A DNA stretch of 64,000 nt, taken from assembly GCF_900105395.1 (NCBI RefSeq), contig NZ_LT629775.1:2560501-2624500 (forward strand), given 5' to 3'. The stretch is from Streptomyces sp. TLI_053. Lineage in GTDB: Bacteria; Actinomycetota; Actinomycetes; Streptomycetales; Streptomycetaceae. Positions 16,801-25,518 of this stretch are shown piece after piece. The stretch's first letter is position 1; each line of letters begins with the position of its first letter. The translations under genes were made by a program, and so were the position numbers. A model generated the notes under the pieces. That model saw nothing but the letters and a program-made list of their open reading frames with translations, searched no databases and was not told the origin of the DNA.

Positions 16801-18167
16801 CCGGGGCCGGGCAGGCCCAGCTCGGCGAGGAGCCGCTCCACCGCGGGGGCGAGGCCGCTGCGCGGGGCGGCCGGGGTGGGCGCGCCGGTACGGGTGCCGA
16901 CCAGGACCCGTTCCAGTGCGCGGGCCACCGCCCGGCCCCGGCCGAGCGGTTCGCCCTGGGCGAGGGCGGTCTGGACGGCCTCGACCAGCTCGCCCCGGCC
17001 GGGCGCCGCGAGGCCGCGCAATCGGGCGAGGTCACCGGCGAGGCGGACGATCTCCCGGGCGTCGGCCGGGCCGGACGGGTGGTCCTGGCCGCGCAGGGCC
17101 TCGCAGATCCGCACGGCGGTGGTGATCAGCGCCTCGGCCAGCCGGTCCTGGTCCCCGGCGGCGTCGAGCACGGTGTGCTGCCACTCGGGGTCGCGGATGC
17201 CGGCCGGGTAGCCGGAGCGGGCGTCGAGCAGCGGGTAGGTGTAGGGGATCAGGGAGACGACGTGGCGGCCGGCCGGCACCCGGTCGGGGGCGAGGCCGGG
17301 GTCGGGGTCACGGCCTGGGTCGTCGCCGGGCCCGGGTGTCCCGGTGGCGGAGGCCGCGGCCGGGACGAGCGCGGGCGCGTGGAAGGCTCCGACGACGGCG
17401 GCGACCCGGCGGCCGCCCTCGGCCGCCTCCTCGATGCGCGCCCGCATCCAGGCCTCGCGCCGCAGGTCGTACGGGTCGACGCCGGTGGCGTCCCGGGCGT
17501 CGCGGCGCAGCGCCCAGCCGACCAGCAGCGCGGCGCGGCGGACGGCCTCCGGGGTGGAGCCTGGGGCGGCGGTCTCGACGAGGCGGTCCCAGAGGTCCTC
17601 GTCGTCCTCGCGGCCGGTGAGGCGGTTGCGGAGGGCGTCGGCGACACCGGGCCGGGGGACGCCCGGGCCGGCGGTGTCCCGGTCGGCGCGGCCGGCGTGG
17701 TCGCCGCGGCCGGTGTACCGGTCGCGGACGGCGAGGGGCAGGTCGCAGGCGATCGTCTCGACGCCGTGCCGGCGGGCCCAGCGCAGGGCGGCGAGTTCGG
17801 GCGAGAAGTCGGCGAACGGGTAGAACGCGAGCCCGGCGCCGTCGCCCGCGTCGGTCGCGTCGTCCGGGCGGTCGGCGGCGGGTGCGGCGGCGAGGGCGAC
17901 CGGGGCGCGGGTGGCCTCGTCCGCGAGCAGGTCCAGCCAGGGCTGGAACTCGGCGGGCAGTTCGACCAGCAGGACGTCGGGCCGGGCGGCGTCCAGCAGC
18001 GCGGGCACGACGACGCTGAGCGAAGGCGCGTGGTGACGCACCCCGATCAGGTAGGGCCCGGGTGCGTCGAGGCCGGAGGCGGCCAGTCGGTCCGCCTCGG
18101 TCGCGACCGCCCCTCGCGGGTCGTCGTGGCCGAGGTCCGCCCCGCCGGGCGGCACCGCGCTGCTCAT
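13890..18167 (-). CDS. DUF5682 (TraB/ChaN-like) and VWA domain fusion protein (YehM + YehP-like)
   Basis: 1,425 residues in one uninterrupted frame. Residues about 35-260 carry the DUF5682 start (GPYLIGVRHHAPSLS with Arg44-His45-His46, then VLLVELPAEFQPWL), resembling the erythromycin-esterase/TraB/ChaN fold. A helical middle and two Pro/Ala-rich linkers (about 590-770 and 1030-1090) follow. The last 160 residues are a von Willebrand A domain with an intact MIDAS: DVSGS at 1270-1274, Thr about 1329 (GGGTH) and Asp about 1355 (SDFEEGG). VWA proteins partner MoxR ATPases, and a moxR gene lies 118 bases upstream. In E. coli the two halves are separate genes (yehM, yehP). ATG 18167 follows GAGAGGTG. 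The real function is unknown. Confidence 0.85.
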   Translation of the reverse strand: MSSAVPPGGADLGHDDPRGAVATEADRLAASGLDAPGPYLIGVRHHAPSLSVVVPALLDAARPDVLLVELPAEFQPWLDLLADEATRAPVALAAAPAADRPDDATDAGDGAGLAFYPFADFSPELAALRWARRHGVETIACDLPLAVRDRYTGRGDHAGRADRDTAGPGVPRPGVADALRNRLTGREDDEDLWDRLVETAAPGSTPEAVRRAALLVGWALRRDARDATGVDPYDLRREAWMRARIEEAAEGGRRVAAVVGAFHAPALVPAAASATGTPGPGDDPGRDPDPGLAPDRVPAGRHVVSLIPYTYPLLDARSGYPAGIRDPEWQHTVLDAAGDQDRLAEALITTAVRICEALRGQDHPSGPADAREIVRLAGDLARLRGLAAPGRGELVEAVQTALAQGEPLGRGRAVARALERVLVGTRTGAPTPAAPRSGLAPAVERLLAELGLPGPGDTAEPAPRELRLDPLRSALDRRRELLLHRLTACGVPYAEPVESTGAGGTETLTTRWRVRWTPTVAAMLTVAGTQGVTPAQAAEGALRERLRRERQADGPTAREVLRGLADADACGLPALTATRLTQLTAVLPESGTLPELLDGLALLDRLAATHRPGAAATPPAPAGGSAPGASGPVDLAGGPVPGAAVAVAAPAAALPSLRAGGSPGVPCAVPVPADGGRAELTAGAPQGVTPPEPSDRPGTDLVPAAGPAAPPSALGGGSADLASGAGGTGRPAAPGSVAADRPAAGGASAVAVPPHLPAATGSGDAFLTAVAAAAEVVTVAAVRQLEGLGGSDEADDARALVELARRADLSGGLRLRHALAELADRGSPMVRGAAGAVRVLLRQEVPVVFGDRAASWVDGATGPDARHALGRSLVGLLTAAEGLLSTAPEVLEPLLERIVTLPDSAFLDRLPALRGGFDTLSPAARDRLLTLVEERLGARLDALPEEVPPALFADWSRADLAARSALARRGLLPPDLPAPTEAPPVQAPPLQAPPTEARRTDRVRADEAPVPEPVPAAAPEPAPESSGAHALGAAERWRLLLGRPGSGRPGGRASRLAAALDELYGTGQGEGSGPGLDGRGGAGGNRGGREAPYPGVREWSEELTALFGPGIREEVLAAAVAHGRGDALEAIDPGAVRPSVDLLRTVLEHAGGLPEARLAALRPLVRRLVDELSRELATRLRPALTGISVPRPSRRPGGGLDLHRTIRANLATARPAAPWVEGGSGTAAGTGTGGTDGGTESGRMVIVPERPVFRTRAKQASDWRLILVVDVSGSMESSTVWAALTASILAGVPSLSTHFVAFSTEVVDLTDRVTDPLGLLLEVRIGGGTHIAAGLKYARELVTVPSRTLIAVVSDFEEGGPVGGLLAQTRALVDSGCHLLGCAALDDTGTARYSKAIASRLVAAGMPVAALSPLELARWVGEKVR

Positions 18168-18284
18168 CTGTTCACCTCTCGGTGGAAGTTCGGGAACGGG
18201 GAGGGTGGGGTGGGGTGGTGGGCGAGGGAGTGTGCGGGGCCGGAGGCCGGCCCGCCGCCGTCGTGACGACGGGCCGGCCGGGCC

Positions 18285-19475
18285 TCAGTGGTCCAGGGCG
18301 GAGCGCAGCTCCCACAGGGTGCGCCAGGTGGCGGCGCCCTGTTCGGCACGGCGTCGGACCGGGCCGTCCCAGTAGCCGAGCAGCCGGGCGGCGTCGGCCG
18401 GGTCGTCCTTGCGCACGACGCCGATCAGCTGGCCGGGGAGCCGGCCGAGCAGGTCCCCGCCGTCGGGCAGGTACGCGGCGCCCACCCCGAGCGCGGTGGC
18501 CACCGACACCGCCTCGGCGGTGCTCATCACGGTGGACGGGCGTTCGACGTCCCAGCCCTCGGTGGAGCGGCCGGTCCGCAGGTCGCGGAAGGCCGTGACC
18601 AGGGCCTCCAGTACCGCGTCGTCGACCGCGAAGGCGGCCCCGGCGCGGGCGACGGCGGCGGTGGACTGGCGCCGGACCAGCTCGACCTCGGCCGCCAGGC
18701 TGCCGATCGGCCCGACCGTCTCGAAGTTGAACCGGCGCTTGAGCGCCGCGGACATCTCGCTGACCCCCTTGTCCCGCAGGTTGGCGGTGGCGATCAGGGT
18801 GAAGCCGGGGGCCGCGTGCAGTTGGCCGTCCGGGGTGCCGGCCAGCTCGGGGACGGCGATCCGCCGCTCGGAGAGCAGCGAGACCAGGGCGTCCTGGACC
18901 TCCGGGAGGCAGCGGGTGACCTCCTCGACCCGGGCGACCGCGCCGGTGCTCATCGCGCTGAGCACCGGGGAGGGCACCAGCGCCTCGCGGCTGGGGCCCT
19001 TGGCGAGCAGCAGGGCGTAGTTCCAGCCGTACTTGAGCTGGTCCTCGGTGGTGCCGGCGGTGCCCTGGACGGTGAGTGCGCTGGTGCCGCAGACGGCGGC
19101 GGCGAGGAGCTCGGACAGCATCGACTTGGCGGTGCCGGGCTCGCCGACGAGCAGCAGACCGCGCTCGCCGGCGAGGGTGACGACGCAGCGTTCGACGAGG
19201 GCCCGCTCGCCGACGAACTTCTGCTCGATCGCCAGGCTCCGGCGGCCCGCCTTGAGCTTCTCGCCGCCGCTGCCCATCACGAAGGTGACGACGGCGCGCG
19301 GGGTGAGCCGCCAGCCGGGCGGGCGCGGGCCGGAGTCGTGCGCGGCGAGGAACTCCAGTTCGGCGGCGAACCGCTCCTCCGGCGGCACGACCTGCCGGGC
19401 CGCGCTCTCAGCACCGGCGGTGGAGGTGTCGGCGGTGGAGGTACCCGTGGTGGTGGTCGTGGTCGTGGCGGTCAT
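18285..19475 (-). CDS. MoxR family AAA+ ATPase (YehL-like)
   Basis: 396 residues. After a Thr-rich head the AAA+ core shows Walker A GEPGTAKS (111-118), sensor 1 TLIATANLRD and the arginine-finger region ALKRRFNFE, with a C-terminal helical lid. The Walker B place reads ARVEEVTR (about 181-188), with Glu where the family normally has Asp. MoxR ATPases remodel or chaperone client proteins together with VWA partners; the VWA fusion encoded next is the likely partner. ATG 19475 overlaps the upstream stop by four bases (ATGA). A 117-base gap with GC-rich inverted repeats separates it from the DUF5682-VWA gene. Confidence 0.88.
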   Translation of the reverse strand: MTATTTTTTTGTSTADTSTAGAESAARQVVPPEERFAAELEFLAAHDSGPRPPGWRLTPRAVVTFVMGSGGEKLKAGRRSLAIEQKFVGERALVERCVVTLAGERGLLLVGEPGTAKSMLSELLAAAVCGTSALTVQGTAGTTEDQLKYGWNYALLLAKGPSREALVPSPVLSAMSTGAVARVEEVTRCLPEVQDALVSLLSERRIAVPELAGTPDGQLHAAPGFTLIATANLRDKGVSEMSAALKRRFNFETVGPIGSLAAEVELVRRQSTAAVARAGAAFAVDDAVLEALVTAFRDLRTGRSTEGWDVERPSTVMSTAEAVSVATALGVGAAYLPDGGDLLGRLPGQLIGVVRKDDPADAARLLGYWDGPVRRRAEQGAATWRTLWELRSALDH

Positions 19476-22400
19476 CGGCGGGCCTTCCTGCGCTTGCCGG
19501 TCCGGAGCTCTTCGAAGCCGGGGGCGTCCCCGTCGGTGACGCGCTGCCAGGCCCGGGCGAACAGCTCCGGGACGGCGGAGCGCGGCAGCACGTCGTGGTG
19601 GGTGGGGAGATCGTAGAGGGCGGCCTTCCAGGTCTCGACGGGCAGACCGGGCGCCTTGGCCTCCTGCCAGCCGCCGGGGAGGAAGAGGGTGCGCCCGGCG
19701 CGGGCCCGCTTGGCCTCCATGACCAGTCCGGAGGCGAGGAGTTCGGCGCGCGCCTTCTTCAGCCGGGCCGGCTTCCAGCCCGTCCAGCGCGCGACATTGC
19801 GGTCGGTCGGGTCGGGCAGGGCCAGCAGCTGGAGGTAGAGGACGGCGGCGTCCTCGCCGAGCTCGTGGGTCTTGGCGACCTCGGTGACCAGCTCGGGCAC
19901 CGTGAGCAGCGGGTGGTGCGGCCAGACCTCGGCCCCCTCGGCCGGAGCACCGGCGGCACCCGCCGCACCGACAGCACCGGCGGTACCCGTGGCGTCGGGC
20001 AGCTCCGGCAGGGCGACCAGCCGGTCCAGCTCCCCGTCCAGGAGCGCCGTGAGCACCGTCCGCTGACGGGCCAGCCAGTAGCTGTCACCGAGACCGGCCA
20101 GCTGGTCCAGCGCCTGGTCCTGCGGCCCGTCGAGGCCGGCCGGGCGCCACCAGATCTGCTCCGCCTCGTCGTGGCCGGGCGACAGCACCAGGGCCTCGCC
20201 GACGCGGACCAGCCCGTCCGCGTCGGCACCGCCCTCGGCGGGCAGGCCGTAGCGGGCGCGCAGCACCGGGGACAGCGGTTCGCCCTTGCTGTTGCGGCGC
20301 AGGTCGTAGGCGAGCAGCAGCCCCGGGTCCGCCAGGCGGGTGCGCAGGGCCTGGACGGCGGGCCCGAGCGAGGCGCGCAGCGGGCTGTTCCACGGCAGCC
20401 GGTAGGCGAGCCAGGCGATCGCGTCGGCGGCCTCGGACAGGGTGCTGTAGTCGAGCACCGCGAGCGGGTCGTCGGCCTGCAGCACGGGTGTGGCCGACTC
20501 GCCCAGCGGGAGCACCCGTTGGCGGGTGGTGCGGCTCAGCCACGGGGTGGTGGCGTGGTTGAGGATCTCCTCGACCTTCTGGATCCTGGTGCCGCTGACG
20601 GTGGCCTGCTCGGCCTCGGGCAGGGTGACCAGCCGGCCGAGGCGGGCCGTCCAGTGCGCGGCACCGGCGGCGCTGTCGGGGCCGATGCTCCAGAGCTCCT
20701 CCGGGTCGGCGGGCAGCAGGGCGGCCCAGACCTCGCCGAGGACCTCGCGCTCGCAGCCGCGCAGCCAGTCGCGGGCGGCCTTGGACTCGCCGGACTTGAG
20801 GCCGTACTCCTTGAGTGCCTCGGGGGGCAGCGGCGCCCCGTACCAGTGGATCAGGGCCTCGGTGGGGCTGAACAGCAGCGTGGAGCGGACGGCGCCGATG
20901 CCGGTGCGCGCGCCGAAGTCGGCGGCGCGGTCGGCGCGGTGGGTCGTGGCACCGTGCTCGCGCAGCAGTCCGGTGAAGCGGGCGACCCAGGCCGCGTCGA
21001 CGGTCTCCTCGGTGCGGCGCTCCTGGGCGGTGCCGAAGTGGGCCACCGCGCCGAAGGCGCCGCTCGGGTCGTGGTCGACGGCGAGCCAGTGCGCCTTGTC
21101 CTCGTGGTGGTGGCTGCAGCCGAGCACGACGACGGTGCGGTCGCCGTGCCGCCAGACCTGGCCGGCCCGGCGCTCGTGCTTGCCCTTGGGGGCGTTCGGG
21201 TCGGTGAGCGGCTCGGTGAGGACGACCTCGCGCAGGGTGTCGCCCCGGTCGGCGAGCAGCCCGGCGGTGAGCTCGGTGAGCAGCAGCCCGAGCGAGTGGC
21301 GCTGCTCGGCGGAGGTGAGCGGGGCGGCGGCCGCGTAGGCGAGGGTGCCGAGCCGGCCGAGCACCTGCAGCCAGCCGTGGTGGTTGTCGTCGCCGTGCAG
21401 CTCGATCCGGTGCCGGGTGCTCCAGCCGTCGCCCTCGGCCGCGGGGGGCTCGGCGAGGACGGCGGTGACGGCCCGGAGGTTGTTGAGGACCCGGTACTCG
21501 GGGCCGCGCTCCCAGGAGCGGCCGAAGCCGCCGACACCGGGCAGCAGCAGGGAGACGGCCTGGCCGAGCTCGTAGTCGGTGCCGTGCTCGGGCCGGTGGG
21601 CGTAGCCGGTGGCGGCGGAGCCGCCGGCGGTGCGGCCGTCGTCCTCGGGCTGCGGGACGTAGCGGGCGACCCGGTCCAGCAGGTCGGCCGCGGTGCGGGC
21701 GAGGCCGGTGACGCCGGCCAGCAGCAGCCGGTGGGTGACGCCGGGCAGGACGCCGGCGACGGCGTCGACCGGCAGCCGCTCCTCGGCCTTGCCACTGCTG
21801 ACGACCGGACGGCGCACGCCCTGGACGGTGATCCAGCGCTGCTGGGCGGCGGGCACGGGCTCGGCGTCGGCCGGCCAGGCGGCGTCGACGAGCCGGGCGG
21901 CCAGCTCGCGGTCGACGGCGCGAAGCTCGGTCGAGCCGCGCTCGTCGCGCGGACGCAGGACGTGCCAGTGGGCGAGCGGCAGCACCAGGGCGGTGCCGGC
22001 GGCGGCGAGGCCGCCGGGGCGGCCGGGCTCGAAGTCGGCGGTGAAACCGGTCGGGTCCGCGGCGACGGTGCCCTCGGCCGGGGAGTCCGCGGTGGGCAGG
22101 CCGAGGGCGAGCTGCCGCCCGTTGCCGTCCTGGACCACCGGGTGGCCGCCGCCGGGAAGGGCGAGCCGGCCGAGCGGGTGCAGGAGGTGACTGCTCCGGG
22201 TGTTGTCCACGACGAGGGTGGTGCCGTCGGCGGTCACGGTGGTGACCCGGGTGCCGTCCTTGCGGAGCCAGCTGCCGAGCACGGTGCCGTCGGTGCCGAG
22301 CGGCGTGTCCTCGAGACCGGGCTGGAACGGCAGCAGCTGGGAGCGGCGGAGGTCGAGGCTGCCCGCCGCGGCGTTGGCGGCGATCCGCGGCGGCTCCGAG

Positions 22401-24667
22401 GCGCGGCCGACGGTGCCGGTGGCGGGGTCGATCTCCTCCAGGACGGCGACGCCGGCGCTCCGGTGGGCCCTCCAGTGGCCGGTGCCGTCGCCGAGGACAC
22501 GGCCCTCGGCGGGCAGCACGGTGTCGCCGACGTGCAGCGGCCGGTGGCCGCCGGTGCGGCCGCCGCCGGGCAGCGGCAGGGTCGGGGTCTCGATGTCGCC
22601 GCCGCCGTAGTAGTGGGCGATCCGCTCGCCGCCGAGCTCGAAGGTGTCGGCGGGCCGGCCGGACCAGTAGGCCCGCTGCTTGCCCTCGTGGGCCCAGGCG
22701 ACCAGGAGTTCGCCGTCGACGAAGCGGAAGCGGGGACGGTGCCAGGTGTCCAGTTTGTCGGGGATGCGCAGGGTGTGCTCGAGCACGATGCCCTGCGGGC
22801 CGGCCACCACGACCTGGTGGCCGCGGGCGAGCACGAGGTTCGGCCACGCCTCCTCCAGCAGCAGCCCCTCGGGGAGGTTGCGGCCGCTGCCGACGCCGGG
22901 GGTGTCCCCGGCCTCCACGCCGAGCCGGACGAGCGCCTCCTCCAGGGCGGGCCAGCCGAGTTCGTCGAGGATGCCGCCGCGCAGGGTGTCGGCGAGCAGC
23001 CCGGTCACGTCGAGGTCGGCGATCCGCCGGGCGGCGGCCGGGTTCTCGTCGCGGATGCCGGTGCGGTGGGCGCTCAGCTGGTGCAGGATCCCGCTGGCGC
23101 TCTCCAGGCCGCGGGCCGCCGCGAGCTCGTCGGCGCGGGCGTCGGACCACTCGACGAAGAGCTCGCGCAGGACCGGGCGGGCGGCGAGGCGGCGGCTGTC
23201 GACGGTGTCCCAGACGGGCGGGACGGCGGCTCGCAGCGCGGACCGGAAGCGCGGGTCGGCGGCGATCGCGGCGAGGGTGCGGCCGTCGGGGTCGGAGGCG
23301 CCGACCCAGTCCTGGAGGTGGAAGCTGTGGCCCTCGGCCGGGTCGGCGACCGGGACGCCCTCGGCGAGCAGCAGGTCGAGGAGTTCGAGCTGGGTGGCGC
23401 TGCGGCGCACCCCGGTGAAGAGGTCGACCGGCACGCCCTCGGCACGCAGCCGGTCGAACATCCGCCCGGCCAGTGCGACGGTCTCGGTGCTGAGGCCCTG
23501 GGTGCGCCAGCCGCGGCCGAGGTGGTTGGTCCAGCGCTGGAGCCAGGCGGCGGCCGGCTCGGCGGCCGCCGCGCCGTCGGCGAGGTCGGCGAGGTCGGCG
23601 GGCAGGTCGGTGAGCAGGCGCTCGGCGCCGCTCTCCGCCAGCACGGCGAGCCAGCCGGCGTCCTGCCGGGTGCGGTCGTCGTTGCCCGGCGGGTCGGGCA
23701 TCAGCTCCAGCAGCCGGGCGCGCACGGCGGCGTCGCCCCGGCCGAGCTCGACGACGGCCTCGTGCCAGCTCTTCCAGAAGGTGCCGGGCGCGCGGTTCAC
23801 GGCGGGTGAGGCGAGCAGTTCGAGCAGCAGGCCCCGCTCGTGCTCGTCCCGGTCCAGCCCGGCGGCCTTGAGCAGGGTGCGGGCGTCCTCGGCGACCCCG
23901 GCGTAGGGGGCCATGCCGGCCGCCGAGCGCTCGGTGCACAGCTGGCGGAACCGCTGCCAGGCGGTCAGCGGGTCGAGCCGGCCGCTCAGCTCCTTGACGT
24001 ACTGGCGCAGCGCCTTGACCGTGAGGGCGCCGGCCAGCGCGAACTCCAGGAAGACGGCGCGCAGCCGCTCCTCGTCGACGGGGAGGCTGTGGGTGCGCTC
24101 GGCCTCGCGGGCCCGCCCGAAGAAGGTGCTCGCGTAGGTCTGGTTCTCCTGCTCGAGGAAGATCCGGCCGACCTGCTCGCAGAAGGTGGGCAGGAAGTGC
24201 GGGACGGCGCGGCCGAGCCGGCCGGCCAGCTCGTCGAAGCCGTCCTTGGCGTGGCCCGGCTTGGACTTGGCCTGGCGGGCGAGCCGCTCCATCTCCTTGA
24301 CCAGGGCGAGCGCGTGGTGACCGTTGGCCGGGTCGTGCACGAGCGCCCAGGCGGGGAAGCCCAGTGCCTCCTGGCGGACCTGGCCGACCTCGACCGGCTC
24401 CTCGGCGGGGACGAGCCCGAGGAAGTCGACGGCGAGGTCCTCGGCGGGGCCGAGCGCGCCGGGCACCAGCCGGACGATCCGCCGGCCGTCGAGCGCGGGG
24501 TGGGCGTAGCCGCGGGCGGTGAGGACGTCGGCGGCGCTGTCGGGGCCGCCGGCGCCGGGCAGGGTGCCGGGGGCGAGGATCGCCCCGGAGTCCAGCAGCC
24601 GCTGGTGGCGGTCGGCTCCGCCGGGGGCACCCGTGGCGGTGCGGTCGGGCCCGGTGGTGGTGCTCAT
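19472..24667 (-). CDS. Giant uncharacterised protein with C-terminal winged helix, MoxR/VWA-associated
   Basis: 1,731 residues. The N-terminal 600 residues are helical (FLPTFCEQVGRIFLEQENQ, FFGRAREAERTHSL). The next 350 are rich in short strands with Trp/Gly turns and repeated read-out-like segments (RFRFVDGELLVAWAHEGKQ, GTVLGSWLRKDGTRVTTV), which could be a beta-propeller; this is an inference from pattern only. The C-terminal part ends in a probable winged helix (LYLQLLALPD, then NVARWTGWKPARLKKARAEL, about 1610-1670) and a basic tail (GKRRKARR). ATG 24667 overlaps the DUF4132 gene stop by four bases and its own stop overlaps moxR by four, so it is part of one translational unit. No known enzyme motif was recognised. 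It may be the DNA- or substrate-recognition subunit of the set. Confidence 0.8.
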   Translation of the reverse strand: MSTTTGPDRTATGAPGGADRHQRLLDSGAILAPGTLPGAGGPDSAADVLTARGYAHPALDGRRIVRLVPGALGPAEDLAVDFLGLVPAEEPVEVGQVRQEALGFPAWALVHDPANGHHALALVKEMERLARQAKSKPGHAKDGFDELAGRLGRAVPHFLPTFCEQVGRIFLEQENQTYASTFFGRAREAERTHSLPVDEERLRAVFLEFALAGALTVKALRQYVKELSGRLDPLTAWQRFRQLCTERSAAGMAPYAGVAEDARTLLKAAGLDRDEHERGLLLELLASPAVNRAPGTFWKSWHEAVVELGRGDAAVRARLLELMPDPPGNDDRTRQDAGWLAVLAESGAERLLTDLPADLADLADGAAAAEPAAAWLQRWTNHLGRGWRTQGLSTETVALAGRMFDRLRAEGVPVDLFTGVRRSATQLELLDLLLAEGVPVADPAEGHSFHLQDWVGASDPDGRTLAAIAADPRFRSALRAAVPPVWDTVDSRRLAARPVLRELFVEWSDARADELAAARGLESASGILHQLSAHRTGIRDENPAAARRIADLDVTGLLADTLRGGILDELGWPALEEALVRLGVEAGDTPGVGSGRNLPEGLLLEEAWPNLVLARGHQVVVAGPQGIVLEHTLRIPDKLDTWHRPRFRFVDGELLVAWAHEGKQRAYWSGRPADTFELGGERIAHYYGGGDIETPTLPLPGGGRTGGHRPLHVGDTVLPAEGRVLGDGTGHWRAHRSAGVAVLEEIDPATGTVGRASEPPRIAANAAAGSLDLRRSQLLPFQPGLEDTPLGTDGTVLGSWLRKDGTRVTTVTADGTTLVVDNTRSSHLLHPLGRLALPGGGHPVVQDGNGRQLALGLPTADSPAEGTVAADPTGFTADFEPGRPGGLAAAGTALVLPLAHWHVLRPRDERGSTELRAVDRELAARLVDAAWPADAEPVPAAQQRWITVQGVRRPVVSSGKAEERLPVDAVAGVLPGVTHRLLLAGVTGLARTAADLLDRVARYVPQPEDDGRTAGGSAATGYAHRPEHGTDYELGQAVSLLLPGVGGFGRSWERGPEYRVLNNLRAVTAVLAEPPAAEGDGWSTRHRIELHGDDNHHGWLQVLGRLGTLAYAAAAPLTSAEQRHSLGLLLTELTAGLLADRGDTLREVVLTEPLTDPNAPKGKHERRAGQVWRHGDRTVVVLGCSHHHEDKAHWLAVDHDPSGAFGAVAHFGTAQERRTEETVDAAWVARFTGLLREHGATTHRADRAADFGARTGIGAVRSTLLFSPTEALIHWYGAPLPPEALKEYGLKSGESKAARDWLRGCEREVLGEVWAALLPADPEELWSIGPDSAAGAAHWTARLGRLVTLPEAEQATVSGTRIQKVEEILNHATTPWLSRTTRQRVLPLGESATPVLQADDPLAVLDYSTLSEAADAIAWLAYRLPWNSPLRASLGPAVQALRTRLADPGLLLAYDLRRNSKGEPLSPVLRARYGLPAEGGADADGLVRVGEALVLSPGHDEAEQIWWRPAGLDGPQDQALDQLAGLGDSYWLARQRTVLTALLDGELDRLVALPELPDATGTAGAVGAAGAAGAPAEGAEVWPHHPLLTVPELVTEVAKTHELGEDAAVLYLQLLALPDPTDRNVARWTGWKPARLKKARAELLASGLVMEAKRARAGRTLFLPGGWQEAKAPGLPVETWKAALYDLPTHHDVLPRSAVPELFARAWQRVTDGDAPGFEELRTGKRRKARR

Positions 24668-25518
24668 GCGGCTTCCTCCCCTTCGATCGTGCGGCCGGCG
24701 TACAGTGCGGCGGCCATCCGCATCCCCTCGGACCAGGCGACCGGTCCGACCTCGGCCAGCGGCAGGACCTTGCCGTCCGGGCCGGTCCAGCTCAGCGAGC
24801 CGGTCTCGCACTCGTCGTACTCGTAGTAGTCGCCGACCCAGACCCGCGCCTCCAGGGCCCGGCCGTCCTCGACCACGGGCAGCACGGCGTGCCCGCCGCG
24901 GACCCGGTGGCCGAGCCTGGTGCAGCGGCCGAGCAGGTCGCGCAGCGCGGCGTAGCGGCCGCCCGCGTAGGTGTCGACCTGGGTGCCGGTGACGTCCGCC
25001 GGCCGGTGCCAGACCTCCCGGTACAGCTGCTGGACCTGCTGGGAGACGCCGAGTTCGACGGCGAACTCGCGCAGCTCGTCCAGCTCCTCCAGCAGGACCG
25101 GGTGGGGTATCCGCAGCTCGCTGCCGGTGAGCCGGACGGTGTCCCCGTCGAGGTCGACCAGGCCGATGCCGCGCTCGGCGTCGGCCCCGCGCAGGAAGCC
25201 GGCCACGGCGCCGTCGGCCCCCGTGACCACGAGGTCGCGCAGCACCTCGCGCCACGCCTCGTCCGCCCAGACGGCGGTGACGACGGCGGCGGGCACCGGC
25301 AGCGAACGCACCATCCACCGCTCGGCGGTCTCCAGGCAGCCGCGCCGGTGCGCGTCCAGCCACTCGGTGAGCTGCCGGAGCCCGAGCACCACCGGATCGT
25401 CGTTCAGCTTCGGCGGGACGGCTTTCAGCTGACGGCCCGCCGCATTGCGGCAGACCACCTTGCCCTCCTCGTCGAAGGCGACGAAATAGCCGCCCGAACC
25501 CGTTTCAACCCACGCCAC
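24664..25518 (-). CDS. DUF4132 family protein (YehI/MolR C-terminal-like)
   Basis: 284 residues with the DUF4132 pattern: GRQLKAVPPKLNDDP, a helical ERWMVRSLPVPAAVV part, the beta-rich core (GIGLVDLDGDTVRLTGS), then IPHPVLLEELDELREFAVELG and QQLYREVWHRP. The domain's activity is unknown; E. coli YehI (MolR) carries it next to yehL-M-P-Q. I place the start at GTG 25518 because GGGAGGAGAG sits just upstream at the right spacing; the TTG at 25578 has no such site. First gene of a leftward set, each of the first three overlapping the next by four bases. The promoter should lie in 25519-25677. Confidence 0.78.
   Translation of the reverse strand: MAWVETGSGGYFVAFDEEGKVVCRNAAGRQLKAVPPKLNDDPVVLGLRQLTEWLDAHRRGCLETAERWMVRSLPVPAAVVTAVWADEAWREVLRDLVVTGADGAVAGFLRGADAERGIGLVDLDGDTVRLTGSELRIPHPVLLEELDELREFAVELGVSQQVQQLYREVWHRPADVTGTQVDTYAGGRYAALRDLLGRCTRLGHRVRGGHAVLPVVEDGRALEARVWVGDYYEYDECETGSLSWTGPDGKVLPLAEVGPVAWSEGMRMAAALYAGRTIEGEEAA

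Noticed and set aside
19595..23809. Open frame of 1,404 codons on the plus strand
   Set aside because: It is antisense to the giant MoxR-associated protein, with Gly/Val/Leu-rich composition and no motifs.
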